A program made the translations under genes and the position numbers. This document shows positions 10,801-18,403 of a stretch of 64,000 nt of DNA, in pieces. Below the pieces are notes generated by a model that worked only from the letters and a program-made list of their open reading frames with translations, searched no databases and was not told the origin of the DNA. Every line of letters begins with the position of its first letter. Position 1 is the first letter of the stretch. The DNA is from a virus, in the IMG/VR virus record IMGVR_UViG_3300042447_000912, positions 1 through 64,000 of that record; one strand, written 5' to 3'.

Positions 10801-13800
10801 CTCAATACAAGAAGCAATACAGAAGTTTAGGAATGGTGACCCCTACCCTTTTACTGTTCCCGCTTACTTGTTTTTGAATAGTTTACCATTAGCAACACCC
10901 AAAGAAAAATATAAAAGTTGGGACTTTGGTGAAGAAAAAACATTGAGTTATATTTTTGCAAGTTTAAAAAAATATTCGGGTGTTCACAAAGTACCATACG
11001 CATGGTTATTAAAATTAGGTTCTGTTTGGCATCGTTATAAAAAATATGTTGAAAGTACAAATAACTTTGATATATTGGATAACTCTTGGAAAAACTTTAA
11101 TAGCTTAGTAAATTATGACCCAGTTACATCAGCAGCAACTAAAACATATAGTTTGACAATTAATAATGCAAACGTTGACATAGTATTAGAAGACATCAAT
11201 ACAATCGGTGTGGGGACTGGTACAACTACTTCCGTAATTATGAATGTTGGATTTTATCCAAAATTAATAAATGACTTTAACGTTTTTTATCAAGGTTATG
11301 AAATAATTAAAAGTAACCAACAAATAAATGGTATTGCAAGAGTAACTGGTGGTACAATATTAACAATTTCATCAGTAAATTTAGACCAACTCACAATCGG
11401 TAACATTTTAGGTGGGACAAGTTTTTTAGCTGGTACTACAATCTTATCACAAATAAATGGAACACCTGGTGGTATTGGTCAATATACTATTAATTTACCA
11501 CAATCAGTAACTGACTCAAACTTTTTTATAACCAATTCACAATCCGTTGGATATTCAGATACTTTAATACAACAAGCGTTAAGTTCTGGTTTAACAATGG
11601 AATATGTTGCTGAAGCAATTATAAATGAAACAAACTCAGCAAGAAATCTCAATACTAAAATCATACCTTGGTCGGTGAGTGTTAAAACACCAGCGGGTAA
11701 ATTTTGGTATCAAATACCATCAAGTGGTAGTTTGTTTAATCAAACAAAATTGGAATGTTTTAAAAAGACATCAACAAATGGAATTTCATCAGTTGTAATT
11801 CCAGTTACTGGTAATACTGCAATTCATAATGGTGCTGTTAGAACCTTTTGGACTGCCCCAAATTATGGATATTTTGATAACAATAAATTAACTAAACCTT
11901 CATACGATTCGTATTTAAAATATATAAACCCATCAAGTGATGACCAAGAAAATTTTAGTTTCAGTCCAGTAACCCCATCAAAGATTGAGGAACTTTTATC
12001 AATATTCCCTAAAGATGTTTTGGATGGTTTCGAAACTGAGTTTTTAAAATTTTCACGTTCAGTTTATGACATTGAAAGTGATGGGTCAACAAATATACCA
12101 GGAGGTATAAATGAAATACCATCTAAAGCTGCATTCAAAAATTTCCAAGCTTTGATGAGGGATATGATGAAAATACCTGTCATAACTGGTAATACAGGTG
12201 AGGAAATTGTATCAACTATTCAAACAAGTCAATTTGAAAAAATAAATTCTTATCTTTCAGATTTTCTTCTCTATGATATCTACTTTAAATTTGGTAATCC
12301 ATCAAATTATGATAGGAAGTTATTTTTAACTTTTTCAAATGAAGAAGTTGTTGACCCCATCGTTTGGGAAAAGTATCAAATCATAACACCTAATAGTGTA
12401 CCTGTAAATGGAAACCCAACTTTGTTATTTTCAGAGGTTAATTATCCTAATGTTTGGAAGGCTTTGAGAACCTATGTGGGATTTTCAACAATACAAGATA
12501 TAAGTTATAAAAATAGTGGTTCATATATCACTGATTTCTTTGTTGATTTTAATGTTGCGTTTACGGAAGATAATGTTAAATCTTTTGCTCAAATTATCAA
12601 AATTTACGCAACTCAGAAACTAAATCAGTTTCAAGTAAATCAAATTGAACCACCTCAGTCACCACCAACACAACCAACTCAGATTGTAGGTATAACTTAT
12701 CTCAAAAACTTATTTACAATTAACATAGAATACTATGATGGTAAATATAGAACAATTTATAAGAACTCTGGTGGGACACCTCTATTTGAAAGTAAGTATG
12801 AAAGTATTCCACTTTCATTGAGAGCAGCAAACAATTTTAATGTGACTGCAACAACAAATGTTTATTATTCGGCAATAACTAATCAAGTTATTGAAACTGC
12901 ATATAATTCATTATCTAATAATCCTAATGACCCGCAATATATTGTAAGACAAGAATTTGTTGAACCACAAACTTATACACCAACACCAAACACCACACAA
13001 CAGAAAGGTAAAAATGCCTTTCAAACTGCTATGTCATCCTACTTGTCTCAAGTGGATAACTTTAGAGATAAGATTGTTAACAATTTGATACCAAAATTAC
13101 AAAAATCTTTGGCCAATGTTAATATGACAGTTGAAGAACAGAAACCATCGAAGTTGACTGGTGAACCACAACCTAAAGTTGAATTATGGGAATCATTTAA
13201 AGCACTAAATGATAAATGGATTTCTGGTAATGACTACAAAACTAAAACATTATTTGAGGATGTTTTATTATTGGATAGGGCAAATAAAAACATTGGGGAA
13301 GAAGTATTAATTGATATATTTTCAATAAGTGACCAAATTACAAACATAAATGCTTCGGCTAGTTTGTATTCTTACGTTACGGGTATATTACAATTAAATC
13401 ATTTTGTTGTACTTACAATACCTAACTACATCAATTTTTACAATGTACAAGATGCGATTAAAGACCCAAAACCAAGATTGGAAGGTACTGCAGAATTTGC
13501 AAATACACTTTTTGGGACATTTTTAAATGTTGATTATAGAGAATCAACAGCTAAAATGGTTTGTACTTACGCAGGTAAAGCTAGTGAACAACCTGATGTT
13601 AAAAGTGTTGACTTCAGATTTAGAAGTGATTCATTTGATTTGACTAGAGCAAGTGATAATCCCTTGGTTGAAAATCAAGTTGGTAAAAAAGATTGGGATA
13701 AATCAAATAGAGTAGTTGGATTTAATGTTGATATCGGTCCTCAAAATCAGGGTGTATTTAAAAACTTTAGTGTTGGTCAAAATTCATCTTTAGCAACATC

Positions 13801-15208
13801 AGAATCACTTCAGATTTTAAACCAAATGGCAAATCAAGGTGGAAACAGAGGTGGTGCAACACAAAGTGTATCCTTATATAATTTATATAAGAACAGAAGT
13901 TATACTTGTAATATTGATATGTTGGGAAATGCTTTAATACAACCAACAATGTACTTTAATTTAAGAAACGTACCTATGTTTAGTGGTTCGTATTATATTA
14001 CTTCAGTATCACACAACATCACAGATTCAAGTTTTGAAACTAGTTTTGAGGGAGTTAGACAACCAGTACCAAATTTACCAAAGATTGATAATTACATACA
14101 AAATCTTAGAGCTAACTTGGTGAGTAAAATTACTGAATTGATTAAACAACAAAGTACAACAACTACAGTACAACAAAATACAAACGTTAATAGTGTTACA
14201 AATAATGTTACAAGTAATGCTGGTAATGGTGCTTCACAACAAGTTTCTCAAACAACAAATGAAGCTTGTAAACCAGTTGAACAATATAGTAAATTTGTTA
14301 ACAATACTACACCTACTGAGGTTACAATTAATTATCAAGATTTGATTAAAGAAATAAAAGGTCAATCTAATGATGATAAACTACTTTATACTATTTTCTT
14401 TTGGTCTTATACAAATTCATTCAATGGTAAAGATGGACTAAGAGTTATTGGAAATAATCCAGGTTATTTATCTATTGACCAATATTTTGGTACAATTGGA
14501 AATGAAAAATATTTCTGTACAACGAAAAATATTCCGTATGTTGAGTTTAGTTCGTTGTCAAATTATGTTGAGTTTCTTATTAAAAGATGGCAATCAAGGG
14601 TTATTACTTTACAAAGTAATGGAGAACAAATCAATGTGGATGATTACGTTAAATTTGCTTATATAAATTCATTTGCTGATAGTGTTGGTAAAGGAACTGA
14701 GAGTTACAATAAAATGGTTGGAACTAATGACTTTCAAAAATATAAGGATGACTTTAATAAAGCACTACAAATATTAAAACCAGCAACTAATGTTGTAACT
14801 CAAATTACACCACCACCAGCACCGCCACAACCTTCGATTTTACAAGAAACAATTGTCACTGGTGGATTAGATGGTAGTTTCCAAAGATTAACTATACAAA
14901 TAAAACCAAATAGTGGTTTGTGGAAAATATTTGCAGTTAATTTGGATTGGACTTCATCAGCATTGTGTTCACGAAGTGGTAAAAATAAATCTATACCAGA
15001 ATATATTAGTACAGACCAACAATCAGTATTGATAAATAATACTGATTTAATATCACGAATTGGTTGTAGTGGTGTCTCTAGAAATGATTTTATTGGAACA
15101 TACAATTTTGTGATTTGGGTTTACGTTAATCCTGTTTTAGCTGATGGTAGAACAGACCAAAACAGACAACAAGAAATAGGAAAATATCCGATACAGATTG
15201 TATTGTAG
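7856..15208 (+). CDS. giant baseplate hub-like protein (gp27/late-control-D-like ends with large insertion)
   Basis: This 2450-aa protein is the largest in the window. Residues about 135-260 (LGIKSISVTINTAFEPVISI, later LTLKGYLG and LQFYTYKYNVMTEI) resemble the first barrel of tail hub proteins. Residues about 1890-2065 hold the typical second hub module, ending in PTMYFNLRNVPMFSGSYYIT then VSHNI and FETSFEGVR. Between them lie about 1600 residues of unrecognised, Asn/Thr-rich structural sequence. After the hub module come a Thr/Gln/Asn-rich linker (about 2095-2140) and a domain with GNNPGYLSIDQYFG and a helix ending FLIKRWQSR, which vaguely recalls cell-wall hydrolase folds; no catalytic residue can be assigned. 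The final about 100 residues form a beta domain. The hub role is inferred from these modules and from gp53 next door. Confidence 0.6.
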   Translation: MVDRPENILVDFDYNNIIVVDPNKIIDEDGRAKDRHIRMENMVYYANLECKVVPRTKLAVGVAANDAIQTVSVASLNFLQPGGEDYLNTKWTDEITGKDSLKGQGINQPIKNQFQNPNKSDDYYVRQTINTGGKPGATDTGLLGIKSISVTINTAFEPVISIKMIDIRGKALFESGDSSPYAVFFNLPYPLFYLTLKGYLGKAIRLPLMLYKFGASFNTGSGNFDVDLQFYTYKYNVMTEITMAGLLATPYMYKTNLRIQERSGVPNQSANVQDRTVTRGYQKIQEVYSEYKSKGIIPDDFPELTLMEMKDRLDIFIKNKMDTFAKENLQPLSDCESYRVNLAEYYGDVYFYAGNQSWFNRNMDTQNFIVLTDKKTRVYTFTKVIDTPDKRNTAESELIGKINDNNKKLKTNQTVGEDGKYKIGKKPEVKSAINFSISIDTFRKVVQIKDIDIAETFLQRKKKEPTPAELETFQAELELQLEFQAGSFKTKNGDIKQEKKYFFFEGDGSFTSIVQQMNTDLKRIKEDIENALTETLADLLQNKNNGIGFVPNIRNVLAVFFANGEAFLRLMDDVHTKAWNERNSDVRKKAIFDPQVAGASQDNINPGDDTNTPIYPWPQFIVATNGENGQEKYEIRYPGDQSLISRTQGYLYDKWPEIEFVEEFIKGLTERDPERKEIGPTTNEVLDIKRASINAIEFPITNQVYSNKEEVKFFYEIYERLIYLVNFSKITRANNTNSTADEISNVLAEFESGNLLDSLGVNSPFIIMKLKNLGFNAQTFPLILRQISNGGIGESWQNYIRGIFNTKYIRNQISNSSFEFIKSSDFISRATEPQLSIVDEDKLQNFIDDSTAGNKVDFTDTFPFTNLNWCKNNLANGVGVSTVNQAMDTKDVIFYNKNKKVITNFNQDTTFNQIRPITHFVFQNVSEPSVTEDNLKTFLQSRTTDYKLQLITEGNVDYSNYNGNLGLANQTSSMFNTPYFTNSIQEAIQKFRNGDPYPFTVPAYLFLNSLPLATPKEKYKSWDFGEEKTLSYIFASLKKYSGVHKVPYAWLLKLGSVWHRYKKYVESTNNFDILDNSWKNFNSLVNYDPVTSAATKTYSLTINNANVDIVLEDINTIGVGTGTTTSVIMNVGFYPKLINDFNVFYQGYEIIKSNQQINGIARVTGGTILTISSVNLDQLTIGNILGGTSFLAGTTILSQINGTPGGIGQYTINLPQSVTDSNFFITNSQSVGYSDTLIQQALSSGLTMEYVAEAIINETNSARNLNTKIIPWSVSVKTPAGKFWYQIPSSGSLFNQTKLECFKKTSTNGISSVVIPVTGNTAIHNGAVRTFWTAPNYGYFDNNKLTKPSYDSYLKYINPSSDDQENFSFSPVTPSKIEELLSIFPKDVLDGFETEFLKFSRSVYDIESDGSTNIPGGINEIPSKAAFKNFQALMRDMMKIPVITGNTGEEIVSTIQTSQFEKINSYLSDFLLYDIYFKFGNPSNYDRKLFLTFSNEEVVDPIVWEKYQIITPNSVPVNGNPTLLFSEVNYPNVWKALRTYVGFSTIQDISYKNSGSYITDFFVDFNVAFTEDNVKSFAQIIKIYATQKLNQFQVNQIEPPQSPPTQPTQIVGITYLKNLFTINIEYYDGKYRTIYKNSGGTPLFESKYESIPLSLRAANNFNVTATTNVYYSAITNQVIETAYNSLSNNPNDPQYIVRQEFVEPQTYTPTPNTTQQKGKNAFQTAMSSYLSQVDNFRDKIVNNLIPKLQKSLANVNMTVEEQKPSKLTGEPQPKVELWESFKALNDKWISGNDYKTKTLFEDVLLLDRANKNIGEEVLIDIFSISDQITNINASASLYSYVTGILQLNHFVVLTIPNYINFYNVQDAIKDPKPRLEGTAEFANTLFGTFLNVDYRESTAKMVCTYAGKASEQPDVKSVDFRFRSDSFDLTRASDNPLVENQVGKKDWDKSNRVVGFNVDIGPQNQGVFKNFSVGQNSSLATSESLQILNQMANQGGNRGGATQSVSLYNLYKNRSYTCNIDMLGNALIQPTMYFNLRNVPMFSGSYYITSVSHNITDSSFETSFEGVRQPVPNLPKIDNYIQNLRANLVSKITELIKQQSTTTTVQQNTNVNSVTNNVTSNAGNGASQQVSQTTNEACKPVEQYSKFVNNTTPTEVTINYQDLIKEIKGQSNDDKLLYTIFFWSYTNSFNGKDGLRVIGNNPGYLSIDQYFGTIGNEKYFCTTKNIPYVEFSSLSNYVEFLIKRWQSRVITLQSNGEQINVDDYVKFAYINSFADSVGKGTESYNKMVGTNDFQKYKDDFNKALQILKPATNVVTQITPPPAPPQPSILQETIVTGGLDGSFQRLTIQIKPNSGLWKIFAVNLDWTSSALCSRSGKNKSIPEYISTDQQSVLINNTDLISRIGCSGVSRNDFIGTYNFVIWVYVNPVLADGRTDQNRQQEIGKYPIQIVL

Positions 15209-15218
15209 TTTTTTTTTT
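15189..15218 (+). terminator. weak terminator-like element after the hub gene
   Basis: A short ATACA/TGTAT hairpin at the end of the coding sequence is followed by the stop codon and a run of ten T (15209-15218). The stem is only 5 bp, so the call is weak. Confidence 0.3.
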
Positions 15219-15231
15219 CAGTTACAACAGA

Positions 15232-15239
15232 TATTTATA
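15232..15239 (+). promoter_or_regulatory. putative late promoter TATTTATA
   Basis: The motif starts 22 nt before the ATG at 15254, right after the T-run closing the hub gene. Confidence 0.55.
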
Positions 15240-15253
15240 TAAAAACTAAAAAT

Positions 15254-15478
15254 ATGAGTGTAAAATTAATTTTAGATAATTACTTAGGTAAAAATACTAG
15301 AACCTCTGAAAAAGATATGGGGGATGGTACTAAACAAGTTTGTGATTTAGACACTGGTGAATGTTACACAGTGAGAATGAAAGATGGTCTTATTGAAAGA
15401 GTTGATAATACAATGAGAACTCATAAAAAAATTCAAGTTGAAACAACAACAGGAATAAAACAACTATTAAATGGTTAA
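15254..15478 (+). CDS. small protein of unknown function, late gene
   Basis: The 74-aa protein is not recognised. It is polar and charged, with two Cys within ten residues (VCDLDTGECYTVRMKDGLIE), a DxDTGEC-like turn, then a basic stretch and a Thr-rich end. No signal peptide or membrane segment is visible. A strong late-type motif sits 22 nt upstream, and the next gene starts 2 nt after its stop, so the pair is probably one late transcript. It sits between the tail block and the gp32 gene. A minor virion or assembly factor is possible but unsupported. Confidence 0.6.
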   Translation: MSVKLILDNYLGKNTRTSEKDMGDGTKQVCDLDTGECYTVRMKDGLIERVDNTMRTHKKIQVETTTGIKQLLNG

Positions 15479-15480
15479 TA

Positions 15481-16197
15481 ATGAAAACTGACTTAAGAAT
15501 TTTAGAAGAACTAAAGAGATATAATCAAATTAATAAATACATAAACGAACAAGAACTACCACCAGCACCAGGGGGAGAAGTTCCACCAGTACCTGGAGGG
15601 GAAATACCACCAGCACCAGGGGGAGAAGTTCCACCAGCAGGTGATGTTCCAGCTCCAGCTCCTGATACTGCAGCAGGAGCACCTGCACCACCAACAGCAC
15701 CACTACCTGAACCAATTGACACAGAGTCCGACCCTGATGTTGAAAAATTAGGAGACGAAAAGAAAAAAGGTGATAAGGAAGAAATTGAAGTCACTGATTT
15801 AGTTAAAGGACAAAAATCTGTTGAAGAAAAACAAGATGAATATTTCGAAAGTTTATTCAACCATCTCAATGATTTGGAATCCAAATTAAATGCTATGGAT
15901 GGTATATTAGATAGATTAAATTCTATTGAAACTAAAATTGAAAAATACAGAGTTAAAACACCTGAAGAAAAATTAGAACTTAGAACTTTAGATTCAGGTC
16001 CTTTTAACCAAAAATTAAGTAAGTTTTTTGAAGACAAGGAGGAGGAAATGGAAGCGAGTGGAAAAAATGAATATGTTTTAACCACAGACGAAGTTGAAAG
16101 TTATTCACCTAATGAAATTAAAAGAAGTTTCAGAGATTTTGGTGATACTGAGATGACTCCTGAAAATGACGTAAGTAAATTCAAAAAAATATATTAG
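15481..16197 (+). CDS. Pro-rich, coiled-coil protein of unknown function, possibly a prohead core or internal protein
   Basis: Of 238 aa, residues 1-24 form a basic amphipathic helix ending in INE. Residues 25-80 are Pro/Ala/Gly-rich, with three in-frame copies of an 8-residue unit of the type PPAPGGEV. About 90-165 are acidic and predicted coiled coil (SLFNHLNDLESKLNAMDGIL). The tail is acidic. The N-terminus begins MKT and ends in an (I/L)-x-E tripeptide, as in T4 internal proteins whose capsid-targeting peptide is removed by the prohead protease after (L/I)xE. This is a resemblance, not proof; no protease or capsid gene is in the window. It follows the 74-aa gene by 2 nt. Function is unknown. 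Confidence 0.6.
   Translation: MKTDLRILEELKRYNQINKYINEQELPPAPGGEVPPVPGGEIPPAPGGEVPPAGDVPAPAPDTAAGAPAPPTAPLPEPIDTESDPDVEKLGDEKKKGDKEEIEVTDLVKGQKSVEEKQDEYFESLFNHLNDLESKLNAMDGILDRLNSIETKIEKYRVKTPEEKLELRTLDSGPFNQKLSKFFEDKEEEMEASGKNEYVLTTDEVESYSPNEIKRSFRDFGDTEMTPENDVSKFKKIY
15559..15648 (+). repeat. 24-nt in-frame tandem repeat (Pro-Gly-rich linker)
   Basis: Three complete 24-nt units start at 15559, 15583 and 15607, each beginning CCACCAG and encoding an 8-residue Pro/Gly/Glu unit. A partial fourth follows at 15631. Units 1 and 3 are nearly identical, pointing to recent slippage or duplication. Confidence 0.85.
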
Positions 16198-16273
16198 AAC
16201 TTAATTTGACAAACCCACGGCTGACACTTACTATTGTGTATAATATTTCTTAACAAAAAACTTTTTAAACATT

Positions 16274-17125
16274 ATGGCGACAAATCCATTAGATGCTATT
16301 TTAGCTCAGTACGAACAATCACAAAAATCAGGTAGTAATACCAACAAAATGTCTCAAGATGAGAGAATGAAGAAATACTTCGCAGCTCTTCTTAAGGACA
16401 ATGAAAAACAAGGACAAAAAAGATTAAGAATCCTTCCAACTACAGATGGAAGTTCACCTTTCAAAGAGGTGTGGTTTCACGAAATCCAAGTAGATGGTAA
16501 ATGGCAAAAGTTCTATGACCCAGGTAAAAATGATAATGAGCGTTCTCCACTTACAGAAGTATATGAAGAACTTATGTCAACTGGTAGAGATGCCGACAAA
16601 GAACTTGCAAAACAATACAAACCTCGTAAATTTTACATTGTTAAACTTATCGACAGAGATAATGAAAACGATGGAGTTAAGTTTTGGAGATTCAAACACA
16701 ACTACAAAAACGAAGGTATCTTAGATAAACTTATTCCTATCTTTAGAGCAAAAGGTGATGTAACCGATTCTCAAAAAGGTAGAGATATTATCTTAGAGAT
16801 GACCAAAGCAAAAACCCCAAAGGGTGCAACATATACAGTTATTCAAACTATTATGTATGATGACCCAGCTCCACTCCACGAAAACAAAGAAACAGCTGAA
16901 GGTTGGTTGAATGATGAACTATCTTGGGCTGATGTTTACTCTAAAAAACCAGTAGAATACTTGGAAGCTATTGCCAAAGGTGAAACACCAAGATGGGATA
17001 GTGAAAAGGGTGGTTATGTTTATAGTAACTCAGATTCAGGTGAAGTTGTATTAGGTGGTAAATCCACACCAACTTATTTGGACGATTCTGATGATTTCGA
17101 ACCAAGTGGTGACCTTCCGTTCTAA
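16274..17125 (+). CDS. gp32: gp32-like single-stranded DNA-binding protein, zinc-less, with SSB-type C-terminal tip
   Basis: The 283-aa protein coats ssDNA in replication and recombination. The N-terminus (1-30) is a short basic helix region. An OB-like core starts near residue 45 with QKRLRILPTTDGSSPF, matching the IRFLP strand of T4 gp32, followed by HEIQVDGKWQKFYDPGK and a later FWRFKHNYKNEGILDKL segment. T4 gp32 has a zinc ribbon at this place; here there is no cysteine anywhere in the protein. The C-terminal tail is acidic and ends in DLPF, like the DDDIPF tip of bacterial SSB. No TATTTAT motif is found upstream; a TATAAT-like sequence at 16239-16244 is the only promoter candidate. A strong terminator follows, consistent with separate high-level expression. 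Confidence 0.85.
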   Translation: MATNPLDAILAQYEQSQKSGSNTNKMSQDERMKKYFAALLKDNEKQGQKRLRILPTTDGSSPFKEVWFHEIQVDGKWQKFYDPGKNDNERSPLTEVYEELMSTGRDADKELAKQYKPRKFYIVKLIDRDNENDGVKFWRFKHNYKNEGILDKLIPIFRAKGDVTDSQKGRDIILEMTKAKTPKGATYTVIQTIMYDDPAPLHENKETAEGWLNDELSWADVYSKKPVEYLEAIAKGETPRWDSEKGGYVYSNSDSGEVVLGGKSTPTYLDDSDDFEPSGDLPF

Positions 17126-17141
17126 AAATATTTTTTAACCC

Positions 17142-17172
17142 GAACCCCATTAACAAAGTGGGGTTCATTTTT
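17142..17172 (+). terminator. Rho-independent terminator after gp32
   Basis: Perfect 8-bp stem GAACCCCA (17142-17149) / TGGGGTTC (17159-17166) with a 9-nt loop, followed by ATTTTTA. Confidence 0.85.
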
Positions 17173-17181
17173 AAATCCTAA

Positions 17182-17409
17182 ATGAAAATTCAAATTAAAA
17201 TGATTGATGCTCTTGCTCTTAAATACGAGAGTGAGATAGCAGAGGCTGAGGCCACTTTATTGGTTTATTTCTCTAACTCAGTTGGTATTGGTGAACATCC
17301 ACAACATTTAGAAGAAATGGACAAGTATGTTGAGAAAATGGCTAATGCTAAAGACAAGTTGGAAACACTAAAAGAATTTGTAAAATATAATTTAAACGAT
17401 GGCAATTAA
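17182..17409 (+). CDS. small helical acidic protein of unknown function upstream of uvsX
   Basis: The 75-aa protein is not assigned to a family. It is almost wholly helical (ALALKYESEIAEAEATLLVY, then GIGEHPQHLEEMDKYVEKMA), with a short break at GIGEHP. The gene overlaps the start of uvsX by 11 nt, so the two are probably translated together. A recombination or recombinase-mediator role, analogous to T4 UvsY, would fit the position but not the size (UvsY is 137 aa), and I see no UvsY motif. An ATG seven codons in (17200) is an alternative start. Confidence 0.6.
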   Translation: MKIQIKMIDALALKYESEIAEAEATLLVYFSNSVGIGEHPQHLEEMDKYVEKMANAKDKLETLKEFVKYNLNDGN

Positions 17410-18403
17410 GAAAACGGATTTCAGTAGTATTAAAAAGAAGTTCTCCACCTCAGCAAAGTACAAACAACAAAGATACTTTGACTTGGGTACTGAGTTCTTG
17501 GATGCTGTTGGATTACCAGGTCCTGCTGTAGGTCACCTAAATATGTTTTTAGGTCACTCTGATACTGGTAAAACAACTGCTTTAGTAAAAACTGCAGTAG
17601 ATGCTCAAAGAAAGGGTATTCTACCTGTGTTCATAATCACAGAACAAAAATGGAGTTTTGAGCACGCAAAATTGATGGGACTACAATGTGAAGAAGTTGT
17701 GGACGAAGAAACGGGTGAAGTTGATTGGGATGGTTTTTATATCTTCAACAATAACTTCGAATACATTGAACAAATCACAGATTATATCAACGACTTACTT
17801 GATGCACAAGAAAAAGGTGACCTTGAATATAGTTTATGTTTTATGTGGGACTCAGTTGGGTCAATTCCTTGTAAAATGACATTTGAAGGTAAAGGTGGTA
17901 AACAACATAACGCCTCAGTTCTTGCCGATAAAATTGGTATGGGTATCAACCAAAGAATCTCAGGTTCTAGAAAAGCGGATTCAAAGTTTGAAAATACTTT
18001 GATTATCGTTAACCAACCTTGGGTTGAATTACCTGATAACCCATTTGGACAACCAAAGATTAAAGCTAAAGGTGGTGAAGCAATATGGTTGAACTCTTCT
18101 TTGGTATTTTTGTTTGGTAATCAAAAAGGTGCTGGAACAACCAAGATTACGGCAACTAAAGATAAGAGAAGTGTTAAGTTCGCTTCAAGAACAAAAGTAT
18201 CTGTATTAAAGAACCACATTAATGGTTTGGGATATGATGATGGTAAGATAATTGTAACTCCCCACGGATTCTTATCAGGTAAAGATACAACAGAAGAAAA
18301 AGTTTCTATTGAAAAATATAAGAAAGAATACGCAGATTATTGGAAAGATTTATTAGGTTTGGAGGGAGATTTTGATTTGAAAGAAGAAAAAGAATATGAA
18401 TAA
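17399..18403 (+). CDS. uvsX: UvsX/RecA-like recombinase
   Basis: The 334-aa protein catalyses ATP-dependent strand exchange on gp32-coated DNA for recombination-dependent replication. Visible motifs: Walker A GHSDTGKT (52-59), a catalytic-Glu region ITEQKWSFEHAK, Walker B LCFMWDSVG, and a loop region with FENTLIIVNQPW plus KAKGGEAIW comparable to RecA L2/Walker-adjacent segments. The C-terminus is acidic. Length is slightly below T4 UvsX (391 aa). The start is preceded by the 75-aa gene with 11-nt overlap, and the end overlaps the methyltransferase start by 8 nt. It lies with gp32, RNase H and gp41, as expected for the T4-type replisome. Confidence 0.9.
   Translation: MAIKKTDFSSIKKKFSTSAKYKQQRYFDLGTEFLDAVGLPGPAVGHLNMFLGHSDTGKTTALVKTAVDAQRKGILPVFIITEQKWSFEHAKLMGLQCEEVVDEETGEVDWDGFYIFNNNFEYIEQITDYINDLLDAQEKGDLEYSLCFMWDSVGSIPCKMTFEGKGGKQHNASVLADKIGMGINQRISGSRKADSKFENTLIIVNQPWVELPDNPFGQPKIKAKGGEAIWLNSSLVFLFGNQKGAGTTKITATKDKRSVKFASRTKVSVLKNHINGLGYDDGKIIVTPHGFLSGKDTTEEKVSIEKYKKEYADYWKDLLGLEGDFDLKEEKEYE

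Noticed and set aside
15525-16085. 186-codon open frame on the minus strand opposite the Pro-rich gene
   Set aside because: It is the low-complexity mirror of Pro/Gly and Glu/Lys codons; the sense gene has the promoter motif, codon pattern and neighbour spacing.
16205-16244. TTGAC and TATAAT as a classical sigma-70 promoter for gp32
   Set aside because: The spacing between the two elements is about 28 nt, too long; only the TATAAT-like part is mentioned as a weak candidate.
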